NCBI GenBank assembly: GCA_034766995.1
Contig: CM068318.1
Coordinates: 4,790,001-4,854,000, forward strand
Direction: 5' to 3'
DNA: 64,000 bases
DNA from: Acanthacorydalis orientalis
Taxonomy: Eukaryota > Arthropoda > Insecta > Megaloptera > Corydalidae
The notes under the pieces were generated by a model, which saw only the letters and a program-made list of their open reading frames with translations, did not search any database and was not told the DNA's origin. Shown one piece after another: positions 25,575 through 36,971 of this stretch; positions within the stretch are counted from its first letter, which is position 1, and every line of letters starts with the position of its first letter. Position numbers and translations under genes: made by a program.

Positions 25575-25995
25575 CTTCCGCGTCGTTTTATCAAACACGA
25601 TTTTATTTACTATTAAATTTATTCGCAGAGTCTTGAAACAGTAACAATTGTTTGCTGCACGACGTGTACGTATGTATATATCTGCAATGTATGTATAAAG
25701 GACGACAGGTTGTCATTGCAATTACATTTCGTAGCTCGCACAAGTTTCTGTGCAATTGATATAATGATTCGTTTAAAATTGTTATGAAGCTCATGAATTT
25801 CCTGTTCGTTGCGAACGTTTCGTTCTAGATAGGTAGGTAGGAAGGTATTACCTACGTACCGTTCGACGATATCGTAAAATAGATGTCTATTTCGTTGAAA
25901 ACGGTATTGCACCGTTGCCGGCAAACATGTAAGAAACTTTACTATCATCGACTGAAATTTTACACGGAAAAAAGTTCGTAACACGTTTAATTAAT
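25575..25995. other. Balanced island with hairpins
   Basis: A 121-codon minus frame (25619-25984) spans it without recognisable domains. GTTCGTTGCGAAC (25804-25816) is a 5-bp hairpin, and GGTAGGTAGG (25832-25841) pairs 9 of 10 with CCTACGTACC (25851-25860). Candidate regulatory DNA. Confidence 0.35.
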
Positions 25996-26570
25996 CTGTA
26001 CTTAATTTAATTACAATTTACAATGTCGGTATCAAAAGTGGAATAATTTGAATAGTTTTAAGTATTATAAGTAGAATATCAGTTAAAAGAACTCTGAGAA
26101 ATTTGTATAATTATCTTTTTTTTTTTTAATTCTACCATCAACCATTTTCTTCAATTCATATTTACACCACTTACACGATTACTAAACTGCTATATAGAGA
26201 AATAAATTGTTCATAGTTCATAAATTGCACAAAATTTAACGTTAAAAAGGGAATTCGACTCTAATGATTTTCAGTAAATAAATATCTGTAGTACTGTTTA
26301 ATAGAATTGGATATTTGTTTAAACTGACCGAATTCTAAATAATACTATAAAGATAAATATATACGTATAATCGATTACAACTAATTCTAAAAATGAATGA
26401 ATATTATAAATATTAATAGAAGTATGAATTTAATATTTAAATTTCGTACGTTCAGTGTTTGAAACCATTTACCATTTGCATTTGTAATATTATTAATATT
26501 ATCACTCATGAATTTCTCTTAATGTGTTTAGGGAATAACGAAACAACGGGATCATTCCCATGTATATGTA

Positions 26571-26573
<3 letters not shown>

Positions 26574-26628
<55 letters not shown>

Positions 26629-26648
26629 CGTGTGTGTGTGTGTGTGTG
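26574..26648. repeat. (TA)n-(TG)n compound microsatellite
   Basis: TA to about 26625, then GTGCGTGTGTGTGTG. Confidence 0.95.
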
Positions 26649-27065
26649 AATGAATATGGTTATATTTATATTAGTGAATAGTTGAAATGATATATTAGTT
26701 GTATGACATGTGATGCCTACAGGTTTGCATTAATTTATGTTAGGTATACAAAGTAACAAATAATGTTCAACTCTAATATTGTATTAATGTAACATATAGA
26801 TTTATTAGTGCCTGACAAATATTTAAATAGTTTTATAACAAACTCGACGATTTTATTTAACGTTTCATTTGTTTATCTGTTTAAATAGTACGTATGTGGT
26901 TGATATTTAGTAATGTTGAGCTGATAAACAATTATTTGCGCAGAGAAAATTGTCAAATTTGAAAACGATTACATCAATGTGAGCGGAATTCAAATATATT
27001 AATGTGCACGAATTAATTCAGTGCCTCTTTTAATAGAAAATGTTTATGGAAAAATTAAATACATT

Positions 27066-27274
27066 TCAATCATCAAATCTCCCATTATTTAGTATAACTT
27101 TCTTCCATGTGTCGAGTAACTGACGAATCCCGTGTCGAAAAAAAGATGACGACTTTGAACTGATAAAGTCGTCAATTGTTTTTGAATATTTTTGCATATT
27201 TTATGAATCATAACACATTCCTTCAAAGCTGGACAAACTATTCCTGCAGATTCTGGTATGAGAAAAGTATGCAA
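27066..27274 (-). pseudogene. Mariner transposase C-terminus, frameshifted relic
   Basis: The minus strand encodes LTTLSVQSRHLFF and, after a shift at the homopolymer 27138-27144 (seven bases where eight would keep frame), HGIRQLLDTWKKVILNNG followed by RFDD and a stop at 27066-27068. Mariner transposases end with the same architecture: FFxxGIxxLxxRWxKVIxxNGxY then stop. The residues further N-terminal (27150-27274) are open but less recognisable, and the catalytic D,D34D region is not visible. No intact terminal inverted repeat is seen downstream. I regard this as an old, truncated copy. The homopolymer shift could also be a sequencing error, but the truncation alone makes it inactive. Confidence 0.65.
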
Positions 27275-28149
27275 TGGCTAATATGCTGTTTTCGAACGCC
27301 ATTGTGTTCACATCTGTTTTGTGAGGTTATGCCAACTGCTTGATCAAGATATATAGTGTTTTTAAATGTTAAGGCTGACACTTCGACATCTCAAAAACGA
27401 CCAGAAAATATTTTAATTTGAAACATAGTTATGATTGATTGAATTTAAAAGCACCGATTTGATTTTTACATGTAATAATTGATCATATATTAGATTCGTA
27501 CAATAAAATATCTAAAACTCATCACGGTTTTTTACGAAAAAGATAATTTGCACTTGGTTATAGATTTATCTTGAAAGTAACTAGATAATACGTGATTTTA
27601 GAAGTGTATTTATTAAAATATAGGACAATAAAAAAATAAATTTATTACTAATTTTTTTATTGTTTAAACTCAAACCGTTTTAAAGATCTGATTCTTTTTG
27701 AACTTTATTTTTTACTATTTTGAATTATCTTAACAATTTTATAATATATTTAATATGTAGAAAAATTTCAAATATATTCTAAAAAACCAACTGCTTTAAA
27801 TTGATTGAATTTAAAGGCACAGAATTAAGTTTACACCTAATATAATAACATAAATCTCTCTGTATATGAAAATAATAAAAATCGATCTTCATTGTTTATG
27901 TTTTAATTCTTAAATCATTGAAAAATTCTGTACAATATAATCTTAAATTGAACGATTAGATAATAACAATTATTCGAATGAAAACACATTTTTTCCTGCT
28001 TGTTATCAAGACCATTATATTTTTTTTGTATGGAAACTTCAAACATTTACATCGAAGTAAAACTGTTTGTTAACATTATGTAAATGTGTATAAAATATTA
28101 TTTGATAATATATTCCAAATAGGTTGGATACCGATGTAAACTTTTGATG

Positions 28150-28515
28150 ATGGGTCATCCGCAAATATGGCCAACAGTTTTGTTATTAGTTCCGTGAATA
28201 CTGAATACCAGTCTTTCTGTTTAGTATTTTATATACATATATATATATATATATTCGGAATTATAAAGTCGATCGTTCATGATATTTACAACAGGCTGCT
28301 TCACAGAAATCTACATCGTCGCATTGAAATGTTTATTAAAAACAAGTTTCGAAACAATCCGCATTGCGAAGCTTCTTTCTCACGAATCGTCATCATTCAT
28401 CCGTGCATGGAAACTGTTTTTCCTGCTAACTGCTAACGTAAGAAGTGGTGGGCGCTTGTTTCTCAGGATGAACAGATATAAACCGTAGAAGTATTGTTCG
28501 CGCTTGTTGAATTTC
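28150..28515. other. Balanced island
   Basis: CpG-containing segment (CAGAAATCTACATCGTCGCA, GAAGCTTCTTTCTCACGAAT) with two overlapping short + frames (28167-28436, 28279-28488) that match nothing I recognise. It includes a short TA tract. Confidence 0.3.
28231..28254. repeat. Short (TA)n
   Basis: About 24 bp with one C. Confidence 0.8.
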
Positions 28516-29414
28516 GAACTTTATACTAATTGTATTCTATTATCAAGAGACAATTCGATGAGAACACGAAGGGTTGTGTATGCAAGTTGAAATCTGTATT
28601 CCTTCTAAATAACTGTTTTTTTTTCATTAATAATTTAGTATAGTTTTCAGTAATTGTCGAAATATTCATTTAATTCGTTAATCTGTATATTTATATTAGA
28701 TATTGATCCGCATGATTTAAAAAAATAATCGATTTCATTAACTTGATTAGTCTTATAATTTTAAAATGCATCTTCTGACATTTTTCTTACGTAAAATTTA
28801 AAGTATGAGGTTTTTTTTCAAAACCAGTTCATAGAATATATTTTTTTCAAATTTGTTTATCTATTGTTACATACTATCATTGTGTTGAATATAAAATGCT
28901 TTTGTTACTCTTCATGCATTATTTAAACAAGTTTTCATTTGTGTGAATTTTCACAGTTCAAATTACAAAGAAAAAACTGAAATAATAAAATTAGATACAT
29001 AAAATTTTCGAACGATCAATCTATCACGATTCTCTGTTTATTTGGTTGAAAATAATTTACATTTTATTGTTTATATTGAATGTAAATTACAAGTCTGCGG
29101 TGAGTTTATTTTGCAATAATTGTTTATAATGAAAATATTTCCAGTTTAGTTGTTTATAGGTCTATTATATTATATGATTTTAGTAAAATTATCATTAAAC
29201 GTATAATAATAATTCAGTAATAATCAATTATGATTCTTTTTTCATATTAGATTTGTATTAACCTTTCAATGTACGGATAATTCAGAGATGATATTTTAAT
29301 GATTATATAATTAACAATTAATTGTTTTTATCTAGATTTCAAATTCATGCTTTTGTGTTTATTTAATACTAGTCAATGGAATTCAGTCGATTGAATGGAA
29401 TTAATCAAAGATTC

Positions 29415-29451
29415 TCGATTCGACAGCCAATAAGATTGGCTGTCGAATCGA
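29415..29451. other. Perfect 16-bp stem with 5-nt loop
   Basis: TCGATTCGACAGCCAA (29415-29430), then TAAGA, then TTGGCTGTCGAATCGA (29436-29451). The stem is perfect and its composition is higher in GC than the surrounding AT-rich DNA. The surrounding 2 kb has no other feature. It may be a cruciform, a tiny foldback element or the tip of a longer degenerate hairpin. Confidence 0.8.
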
Positions 29452-30715
29452 AAGTATCAACAGTTGTATTCATTAAATTGTTTTCAAGTGATTTTCTCAT
29501 CAATTGAATTGAATATAGATCTACTTGCTAGTCAGTGTTTGAATATTAAAGAGGTGTTACTTACAATAATCAAAGAATAACTCTATGAATGATAACTTTT
29601 CATAACAAACTCAGTATTGTGCTTCTTTTGTTGACATTTTAAATTAATACTAAAAACGAAAAAAGAAGTTTTCTAGTTGATTAATAATTTAAAACTATTT
29701 TAAGTCGTTTAAGAGGATTCATAGAATCGTTATGCTAATCTGTGTGTTAATTATGAACATAATTTTTCAGTCTATTCCAAACAATTTTAAAACCACTTAT
29801 TTTATCTCTCAATAATATTTCCCTAAATCTTTATTATATGGATCGACATATTTCCATTTTATTCATTTGGGAATCCGAAGTGTTTGTTTATTTTTTTAAA
29901 GAATAGATAATGAAAATTTGTAAATAAAAATTATTTCTTGCATGAAAAGTTACTAAATATATAAAATCGAATAGTTAAGTCAGTTAAATGGACTGGATTA
30001 CTTAAATTTTTATTTGATTTAATCTCACCGATATTTTTTAAAAAATACAGTATTTATCGTAATCCTTTAGGTAAAAAAATGAAGAAGAGTATTTTTTTAA
30101 TACAATATTGATTAGTCATATTCATTACTTGGATTTTGTCTTATAAAAGTATGACTATTTCTTCAATGAAAAGTTTATAAATTTCTTCAAAGTTCATTTT
30201 TAAAATTGAATGAAATAAAATTACTTAAATGAAATTGATAATTAAATTCAATTAAATTGACTAGTATTAACATAGTTTTAAAATTACTAATAAGTAATTT
30301 AGTTTCATGTCATCTTGCTTTAATGATTGTGATTGTAAAAAATAATAAAATATTCATGCTAATATTTTACATAAAAAAATAAAATAAATATTTTTCTTAT
30401 ATTCCTTATTTGGATTTTAGGGTAATTTTAATATTGATATGTTGTTCATTTATTAGACAATGACAATTTAAAAATTTAGTTTTCGAATGTATGGCTAACG
30501 ATTTGGAAATTTAAAAGATACTTTTGTCTCAGAGTGTAGAATTAATTTCTATGTATTAAATCATTTATTCATATGTTTGATTTTTGTTTTCTAATTAAAT
30601 TGATTTTTATTTACATTCTATTATTATTTCGATTAGGCTTAGCAACTGGTTAGCTGTAATTTGATCTTTAACTTCTGTAATAATGATCTGATGCATTGTT
30701 AAATGTATGCATGAT

Positions 30716-30770
30716 TCTTTCTCTCTCTTTCGTCCTCTCTTTCTCTCTCTCTCTCTATGTATGTATGTAT
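30716..30770. repeat. (CT)n-(TATG)n
   Basis: CTCTCT interrupted by TTCGTC, then four TATG units. Confidence 0.85.
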
Positions 30771-30834
30771 TTAATGTACATATTAATACATTCAAGTAAC
30801 TAGTTTAACAATCCGTGTGTGTATGTATGCGTGT

Positions 30835-31300
30835 CATCTTAGACTGAAAATTAAACATCGGCTCCGTACCGTCGTCTCTGAGAGTCGTCGTATCGACGCT
30901 CAGTTCTCTCCATTCTCCCGTCGAGAACGATATTATGGCCTGCCTTATAAAGACGAGAAATAGTTCAGAATGGCAAACCTAATTAATTTTGGGATTTAAT
31001 TAACGGCATCGCAACGGGCGTTACCATCCGTCGCCGTCGCCGCGAGCCGGCGAGAGAGTGTGTCTCTCACTCGACTCGGTCGATCGTGGCTGTTTTCACA
31101 ATGTTTTATGCAGTCCGCATAATGTTGTGTTTTATTTCTTGTCGACTGTTTTCTCGGATTATTATTAACAGCGTTGCTTGCGGTAGTTTCGCGAACCGTG
31201 GCCATTGTCCTACGTTTGTCTTCGGATGGAAATTCTCTCGCGTTTAACAGCACGTCTCGCGCCCATATCGATTCAATGTTATTGTTTTAGGAACGGTGTT
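30835..31300. other. CpG-dense island with paired TTAATTAA-type sites
   Basis: One of the three most CpG-dense segments (GTCGCCGTCGCCGCGAGCCG near 31030). It holds TAATTAAT (30980-30987) and TTAATTAA (30996-31003), two homeodomain-type cores about 16 bp apart in a near-palindromic arrangement. TATAAAG occurs at about 30946. An 85-codon minus frame (30996-31253) is probably a by-product of composition. Best read as a promoter or enhancer. Confidence 0.45.
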
Positions 31301-32559
31301 GCGTTGAACATATTTTATCTTGTGATTATAATGTGATGGAATTAAATAAAACTCTGAGAAAAAGTAAATTATTTATTTAAAATGTTATTCTTTTCTTTAT
31401 TTATTATACTCGGTCCTGTCTTAATTATTTTAATATACACAAATTATCACACAAGCGCGAATATAGAATGATAAAAAACTTTCAATCAATATTATTAACT
31501 CTTGTCTTTACACTCGCATACAAATTGACTGAACTATTTGCATTTCAGATAAAGTGCTTTAAATATTGAAAAATTAGTCACTATTAAGGAGTTGTGTTAG
31601 AAATTCAATATTTCTATAACTTTAAGTAAAGGCATAATTTTTAAAATTGGTTATAATTTCTATTTCGCCGGATTTAGATTGAAAAAAGAAATAATTTTAT
31701 GTCCTTATAAAATCTGGTACATTTTTTATAAATATAATTGTTGATTTGTTTTATTGCTGATTGGAGAATTTTATTGAAAGGTCCATAGCTGTTTTTCGAA
31801 TATAGTTCTTTTAATGATTTCAAACATTTTCCAAAATAACATCTTTTAAGTAAATTTCAAATTTTTAACTCATTTTTTTATAAAAATACTACTCACTTGA
31901 ATAATTGTAACATATATTTTACTAAACTTCCATTAATTTTGGTTAATAACTTATTTAAATCTCACAAACCACTTAGACATCTTCTAGATTTTAGAATAAA
32001 TCTATTTGATGAATTTTTATCAGCGGTAAATTTTTTTCTATTCATAAATATTTCTGTTTATGATCAGTGTATTAAGTATTAATCGTTTTTATTTCAATCT
32101 CTATCAGATTTCAACTCTGCAATTAACGCTTAATTTTTTTAAGACTGTCTGATCTTGCCATTTTTTAATGAAACGAGATGTTTGTTATTTGAAAATATTC
32201 ATTTTAAGATATATGTCTTTCCATTTAATTATCAGATTTGCCCAAATTCGTTTAATAATAGCTTTAATGGTTTCATCTTAGGACCAGATAGCTGGTGGTC
32301 ATTTATTGTGGTGGTATAGATAAAGATTTTATTAGTATGACATATAAAGATATGGATTATCTCAAGTATTTGGTTCTATCAGTAATTTATGTAATGTAAT
32401 TACTGCCATATGATTTCTTTTATGGATTTACGATTTTTTTTTCTTTATAAAAACATTAGTTTATATATTATAAAGACTACATTTGAAAGAACTTAATATT
32501 GAATTTATATTTTAGTAATTTTTTAATGAAAGTATTACATGCTGAAAAAATATTTATGG

Positions 32560-32566
<7 letters not shown>
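31301..32566. other. AT-rich noncoding stretch
   Basis: No gene. The + strand at 32100-32420 includes a less AT-rich patch (AGATAGCTGGTGGTCATTTA) whose minus strand gives broken frames; no family is recognised. Confidence 0.35.
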
Positions 32567-32625
<59 letters not shown>

Positions 32626-32630
32626 TGTGT
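32567..32630. repeat. (TA)n-(TG)n compound microsatellite
   Basis: TA run of 55 bp, then GTGTGTG. Confidence 0.95.
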
Positions 32631-33350
32631 ATATAACGGGCAACGGCAACATCAAACATCACTTTATTTAGAAAGTTCCAGCTTCGAATCTCGACATTTG
32701 GCTGATAACCGAAGTTTTTCTGTGGTTTCTTAAGTTTTGTTCGTGAATTCTGTATGGGTTAATACTTGAAACGTCACTTCTTATTTGTTCAGTTCGTCGA
32801 TATTCGGAAATGGAAAACGCAAGTTTTAAGCAAAAAGAATAAATAAAATAGAACCGATCGATCTTTCTTTCCTTAAAGATAAGCGTGCACTCTCTTTACT
32901 TCACATTTTTTTGTTAAAAAAAAGAGTTCGTCGAGACGCGGCGTTCGTTTAAAACCCGATTATATTTAAATAAACACTTCGTTAATTTCAGTCACACCCT
33001 TTATAGGTTCCAATATTAATTTTTAAATTGGCAATTTCGCCATAATCGCATCACTGCGAATTCCATTTTGAATAAATTTAATAACTTCACATCGCATTAA
33101 TATGATTTCTGTACATAGTAAACAGATGTTTAAGAAGACGATTCCGCACAAATGTTACACAGAATAGAAATATTTTTCTTCTGAAGCTTTTTATTGTTCG
33201 TTCGGTCGTTTAAAGTATCTGAGGCGTCACTGTTACCACCCCCGAGTTAATATAACTCAGCGTTAAATCATGCCTTCAACAAGGCATTTGGAATGCAGCC
33301 ATTCCGCTGTCCGCTTCTGAAACAATTACCTACTTGTAGACTGTAACGGA
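32631..33350. other. Balanced island with three consecutive hairpins
   Basis: Moderately GC-rich (GTCGAGACGCGGCGTTCG near 32930). At 33244-33305 three short perfect hairpins follow one another (annotated separately). No coding frame of note. Candidate conserved noncoding element. Confidence 0.4.
33244..33305. other. Three tandem perfect hairpins
   Basis: GAGTTA-ATA-TAACTC (33244-33258), ATGCCTT-CAAC-AAGGCAT (33270-33287) and GGAATG-CAGC-CATTCC (33290-33305) have 6-, 7- and 6-bp perfect stems with loops of 3-4 nt. They are unrelated in sequence but alike in size. Could be a structured RNA or dimeric factor sites. Confidence 0.6.
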
Positions 33351-33831
33351 AAATTCCTTTCCTTTTAATATTTATTGTTTTCCAGATAATGTGGCATACT
33401 GTGTTGTTTGTGTTCACTACAGTTTAATAACGAAAACGTAGTCGCATCTTGAATATTTTTGAACTGTGATAGTATCTCGCTTGTAAGTGTTTTAAGATGA
33501 CTTTTCTCGTGTAATATTTTTGCAATGCCATTGTTGACTGTTTATATCTTTTAATGCTGCCCTGTTGATTTGTTTTATTGGATGATTTCAATCTATTCGG
33601 TTTTATATTGAAATTATTATCACATTTTCATTGTTTACAAACAAATAACATTAATTGTCATAGGGAATGATTTTATGAATCCTTGTTTTTTTTATAGAAC
33701 ATTTATGTAAGAATTTCTAATTACCGTTTCAGTAATTTCTTGTAAATATTTTTTTTTATTTTTCTTAATTCAACTATTTTATAAAAAAATAAAATACTTA
33801 TAGACCATAAATATATAAAATTAAAATAATT

Positions 33832-34020
33832 TTTCACAAATGAATTATTTTTCCATTCAACAAAATAACAAAAATCAATGAGATTTTTCTGTATCTGAGA
33901 ATGAAGGCATCGTCATCGAAATTTGCATAAGAAACAATCAAAAAAGGTAATTATCCATTTAATGTTTTCGATTAGATTTTTTTGGGCTTTGTGGGAGAGA
34001 AAAGAATTAATTTATGAAAG
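33832..34020. mobile_element. TTTCACAAATGAATT repeat family, best-preserved short copy
   Basis: This 189-bp element begins TTTCACAAATGAATTATTTT and ends, in reverse complement, CTTTCATAAATTAATTCTTT followed by TCTCTCCCACAAA. These are imperfect terminal inverted repeats of about 33 bp. The interior includes CATCGAAATTTGCATAAG and AAACAATCAAAAAAGG, which recur in the copies at 5415, 10081, 13250 and 44494. It has no coding capacity and looks like an old non-autonomous DNA transposon. Confidence 0.55.
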
Positions 34021-34218
34021 TATTTCTTCCTCAATGTCAGAACAGTATTATGACAATAAAAGTTTATATTATTATCTCTAAATTGGTGTTTCCATGTCTT
34101 CCTTTCTCTTTAAATAATATTATTTGAAATTAATTCAGTCAGAAAGCATTGAAAAATTTATAATTATTATTTAAATTAACCAAAAAAGCTTTTTTGTGTA
34201 AAAAATGCAGATTTTAAT

Positions 34219-34219
<1 letters not shown>

Positions 34220-34253
<34 letters not shown>

Positions 34254-34260
34254 TATATAT
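34220..34260. repeat. (TA)n
   Basis: About 40 bp with one GC interruption at 34251-34252. Confidence 0.9.
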
Positions 34261-34568
34261 GAAAAAATATATATTTGATATTTTTTATGAAACAATATTT
34301 TATTTAATTAATTAAAAATTGCAACATAGAGGTTGAATTAGGATAGTGTTCAATTTATCTCAGTTGAGAGAATGTTATGTTTTTATAAAGTTACATAAGT
34401 CATTGTATAAAACCCACATTAATATGTATTTGAACTAAAATGATGTTATTTATGTTTTAAAGCTCATTTAATATCAGAAAATAGAAACAATCTGTCTATT
34501 ATAATCCACCATAAATATTCTAATGATTTTCGTCGAAATCATGTTATGATTGTTTCTATTATTAATTT

Positions 34569-34622
34569 GTTAGAACCATTCGTTCGAATCATTCGTTTCT
34601 ACACGAAACGAATCGAACTAAC
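34569..34622. other. Long imperfect hairpin
   Basis: ATTCGTTTC (34591-34599) pairs perfectly with GAAACGAAT (34605-34613) across a 5-nt loop. After a 4-nt bulge GTTCG (34582-34586) pairs with CGAAC (34614-34618), and after a larger bulge GTTA (34569-34572) pairs with TAAC (34619-34622). The shape is small for an animal pre-miRNA, and I recognise no known miRNA sequence. Confidence 0.5.
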
Positions 34623-36094
34623 ATTCTCTATTTCTATATTTAATTACCTATTCGTTATAATTAACAACATTCAACAACTTTCTATATAAACTCCCACTTT
34701 CTGTGTATTGAATAATAAACGAACATTGATTAAATATTCATTCATTAGTTATAGCGTATCCATTTGGCGAAATGACAAGCGGAGAAAGGATTCTAACTTA
34801 TATGTAGAATATACCTATTCTTGCATAATGATACAGGCATAATCCTTCTCCCGAAGGAACTCCATTATTTTCAATTCAATATCAGTCTAGTTTATACGGC
34901 GTGTAGGTTTTCAATTAATCTGTCACTTCGAAATGGATTCACCATTGTTTAAGTTGTATCCCTTATAAGTAAATTAGGAGAGGACCTTTTGTATGGTTAC
35001 GAATGTTTGTAGTTATACGTATTTACATCTAATTTAAGGGTAGTCTGCATTATTATATCTTAACACATGTGAAGGAATTGTTTACAGCTGCGAATACAAT
35101 AGGGAAAAAAACAGTCTAGTGGTGTGAGACCAGACAGACAATTGTTGAATTTCTCTTTAAAGGAGATGAAAGTTATTGTCTCGAATGATATTAGTTTTTG
35201 GTGAAATAGTATTTTATAAATAGGAGATAATTTTTTTTCAAAAGAGAATATTTATGTTATTAACTAAACGATTAATTAAGTTCCTAATTTTTAATTCAAC
35301 TGGAAAATTATAAAAAGTACCTTAATCTTTTTAACTAATTCTTAGATCTTTCAATAAAAAATCTCTTTTTTTTATTAGTTTTTCATTATTTGATATAATA
35401 TTAAATTTGTTCAACAGAATTTATTTTTAAGTATTTCCTTTTTTGTACAAAATTATGTATTAGATTAAATCGTCAACATTTACCCTTAACATGTATTTAA
35501 AACATTATCATTTTAAATCAAAAATAGTTATAATTTTTGATAGAATTATTAATTTTCAAAACAATCTGATTACATATTTTTTACTAACTTTGAAATTTCA
35601 CTTAACAAAAAAAAAACTAATTAAAAAATCTTTGTCTTTGAAATTAAATCGGTAATTGAGACATCGTTTCGAATTACTAAGTAAACATTTTTATAATTTA
35701 ATGGTTTTAGAACAAGGTATTTCATTGAAATATGAGACATATGCTAGTATTTGCAAGTTCACTATTTAATTAGAAAATTGAGACGGATAAAGGTTTTCGA
35801 AATATTTCAAATATTGACTATACAGTAAAATAATTATGTTGTAATTAGAATGAAAGCATTCGTCGTGAAATCGAATACATGAACTGAAGATGAAATCGAG
35901 TCGTTTTACTTATTTAGTATCTATTGTAGTTTTAGATTTTGTGATTGATCTTATTTAAATTTTCTAATCAACAAAACTTTGAATAACAGTAACATTTTTT
36001 CAAGACAGAACTGTGTAAATAATTATTAAATTAAAAGAAAATATTTCATAGTGTGCATATTCAGCAGAAAGTATTAATATTTATTTTAAAAAAC

Positions 36095-36101
<7 letters not shown>

Positions 36102-36161
<60 letters not shown>
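36102..36161. repeat. (TA)n at the LINE 3' boundary
   Basis: About 58 bp, pure, abutting the putative 3' UTR. Confidence 0.95.
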
Positions 36162-36162
<1 letters not shown>

Positions 36163-36968
36163 CAATATAATCTCTGCCTACTATTGTTTTTTGTGACAGA
36201 TTTTTGATGTTGATTTTCTTGACATGGTAAAAGAAAAACCCACAACGTAGTTATACTTCCGGGAGTATTAGACCTGATAACCAATATTTAATTTTGGATG
36301 TCACTATTGTCATCAAATTGCAACCAGAATGTTAAGCTTCACTTGCTGTTATTATCTGGGGAAAATTGCAAAAAACTCAGATTTCATCAGAAAACCCCCA
36401 CTTCTAAAAGAAAAAAAAAGTTAGAGAAAAGGAAGGATCAAAGGAAAAGGAGAAGGATAGGAAAGGAATACTAAGTCAATGGTCGTCGGTCGGTCCGAGG
36501 ATTCTCGTCATCGTCATTTTGAATTGCCCAATATTCTCAATAAAAATAGTACTGTTGAACGAACCTGTTCTTGTGCCTGTGTTTACCCATCCTGTTTTCC
36601 ATAGGAATAAAATTGGGTTGAGGGAGCAGCTCAATGATATGATTATCGAAAGACTTGTGCTTATAAAAGTTCAGGCTTAGTTTGTGAATGAACTGTGCAA
36701 CCGTATCTATGTTGGGTTCTTTGTGTAACGTGGCCCTAGGAAAGCAGTAGTGCTTTTTTAAAGCCATCTTCAGAGCCTTGTTCCGCACTTTCTGTAGTGT
36801 TGTTATGTTACCTGGAGAGGTATTCCGCCATATCGGAGCCGGACATTTAATTATAGACCTTATGACCATCTTATACAGTATTATCTTGGTGTCAGTGTCT
36901 AGTCCTTTGTCACTGACCACTAAGGCTACACAGGCTGCGTATGGCTCCGTGCGCTTTCCGGCAACTAT
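36162..36968 (-). mobile_element. 5'-truncated LINE insertion, ORF2 end plus 3' UTR
   Basis: Downstream of the ORF2 stop, in minus orientation, the non-AT-rich sequence continues as a putative 3' UTR. It includes a GACCGACCGACC stretch (36487-36498 region), a pyrimidine-rich block corresponding to the A/G-rich plus strand at 36408-36472, and about 250 further bases. It runs directly into the (TA)n tract at 36102-36161. No poly-A tail or target-site duplication could be identified. The 3' boundary at the TA tract is inferred from the composition change only. Confidence 0.5.
36537..36968 (-). pseudogene. Jockey-type LINE ORF2, C-terminal fragment
   Basis: An uninterrupted minus-strand frame encodes the region after the reverse-transcriptase palm of a non-LTR retrotransposon. 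Visible landmarks in order are ALVVSDKGLDTDTKIILYK, the VIRSIIKCPAPIWR block (equivalent to the usual IRPIxxYGxxIW), NITTLQKVRNKALKMAL (the usual LQxxQNKxLRxxL) and LHKEPNIDTVAQFIHKLSLNFYKH (the usual HxDLxIPTVxxxIxxxxxxF). This order is characteristic of jockey-clade ORF2 ends. The frame opens after a stop at 36969-36971, so the polymerase core with its [FY]ADD box is missing, and I see no upstream continuation. It is a 5'-truncated dead copy. Its GC content exceeds the flanks. Confidence 0.8.
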
Positions 36969-36971
36969 TCA

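Larger units (their letters stand above)
25996..28149. other. AT-rich stretch containing the mariner relic
   Basis: Apart from the mariner relic, two similar words GATTGATTGAATTTAAAAGC (about 27433) and AATTGATTGAATTTAAAGGC (about 27800) lie about 370 bp apart in the same orientation and may be remnants of a duplicated element. Confidence 0.35.
28516..30834. other. AT-rich noncoding stretch
   Basis: Only the 29415 hairpin and a CT/TATG repeat at 30716 stand out. Confidence 0.4.
33351..36101. other. AT-rich stretch with one repeat and one hairpin
   Basis: Contains the 33832 element, the 34569 hairpin and a TA tract. A mildly GC-raised patch at 34760-35150 (CCATTTGGCGAAATGACAAG; CGGCGTGTAGG) has no frame of note. 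Confidence 0.4.

Noticed and set aside
25619..25984. 121-codon minus frame as a possible gene
   Set aside because: No domain, no clear splice or start context; consistent with locally raised GC.
32100..32420. Tc1-like transposase on the minus strand (a WS-stop-DET word)
   Set aside because: The single short word is interrupted by a stop and not supported by neighbouring motifs.
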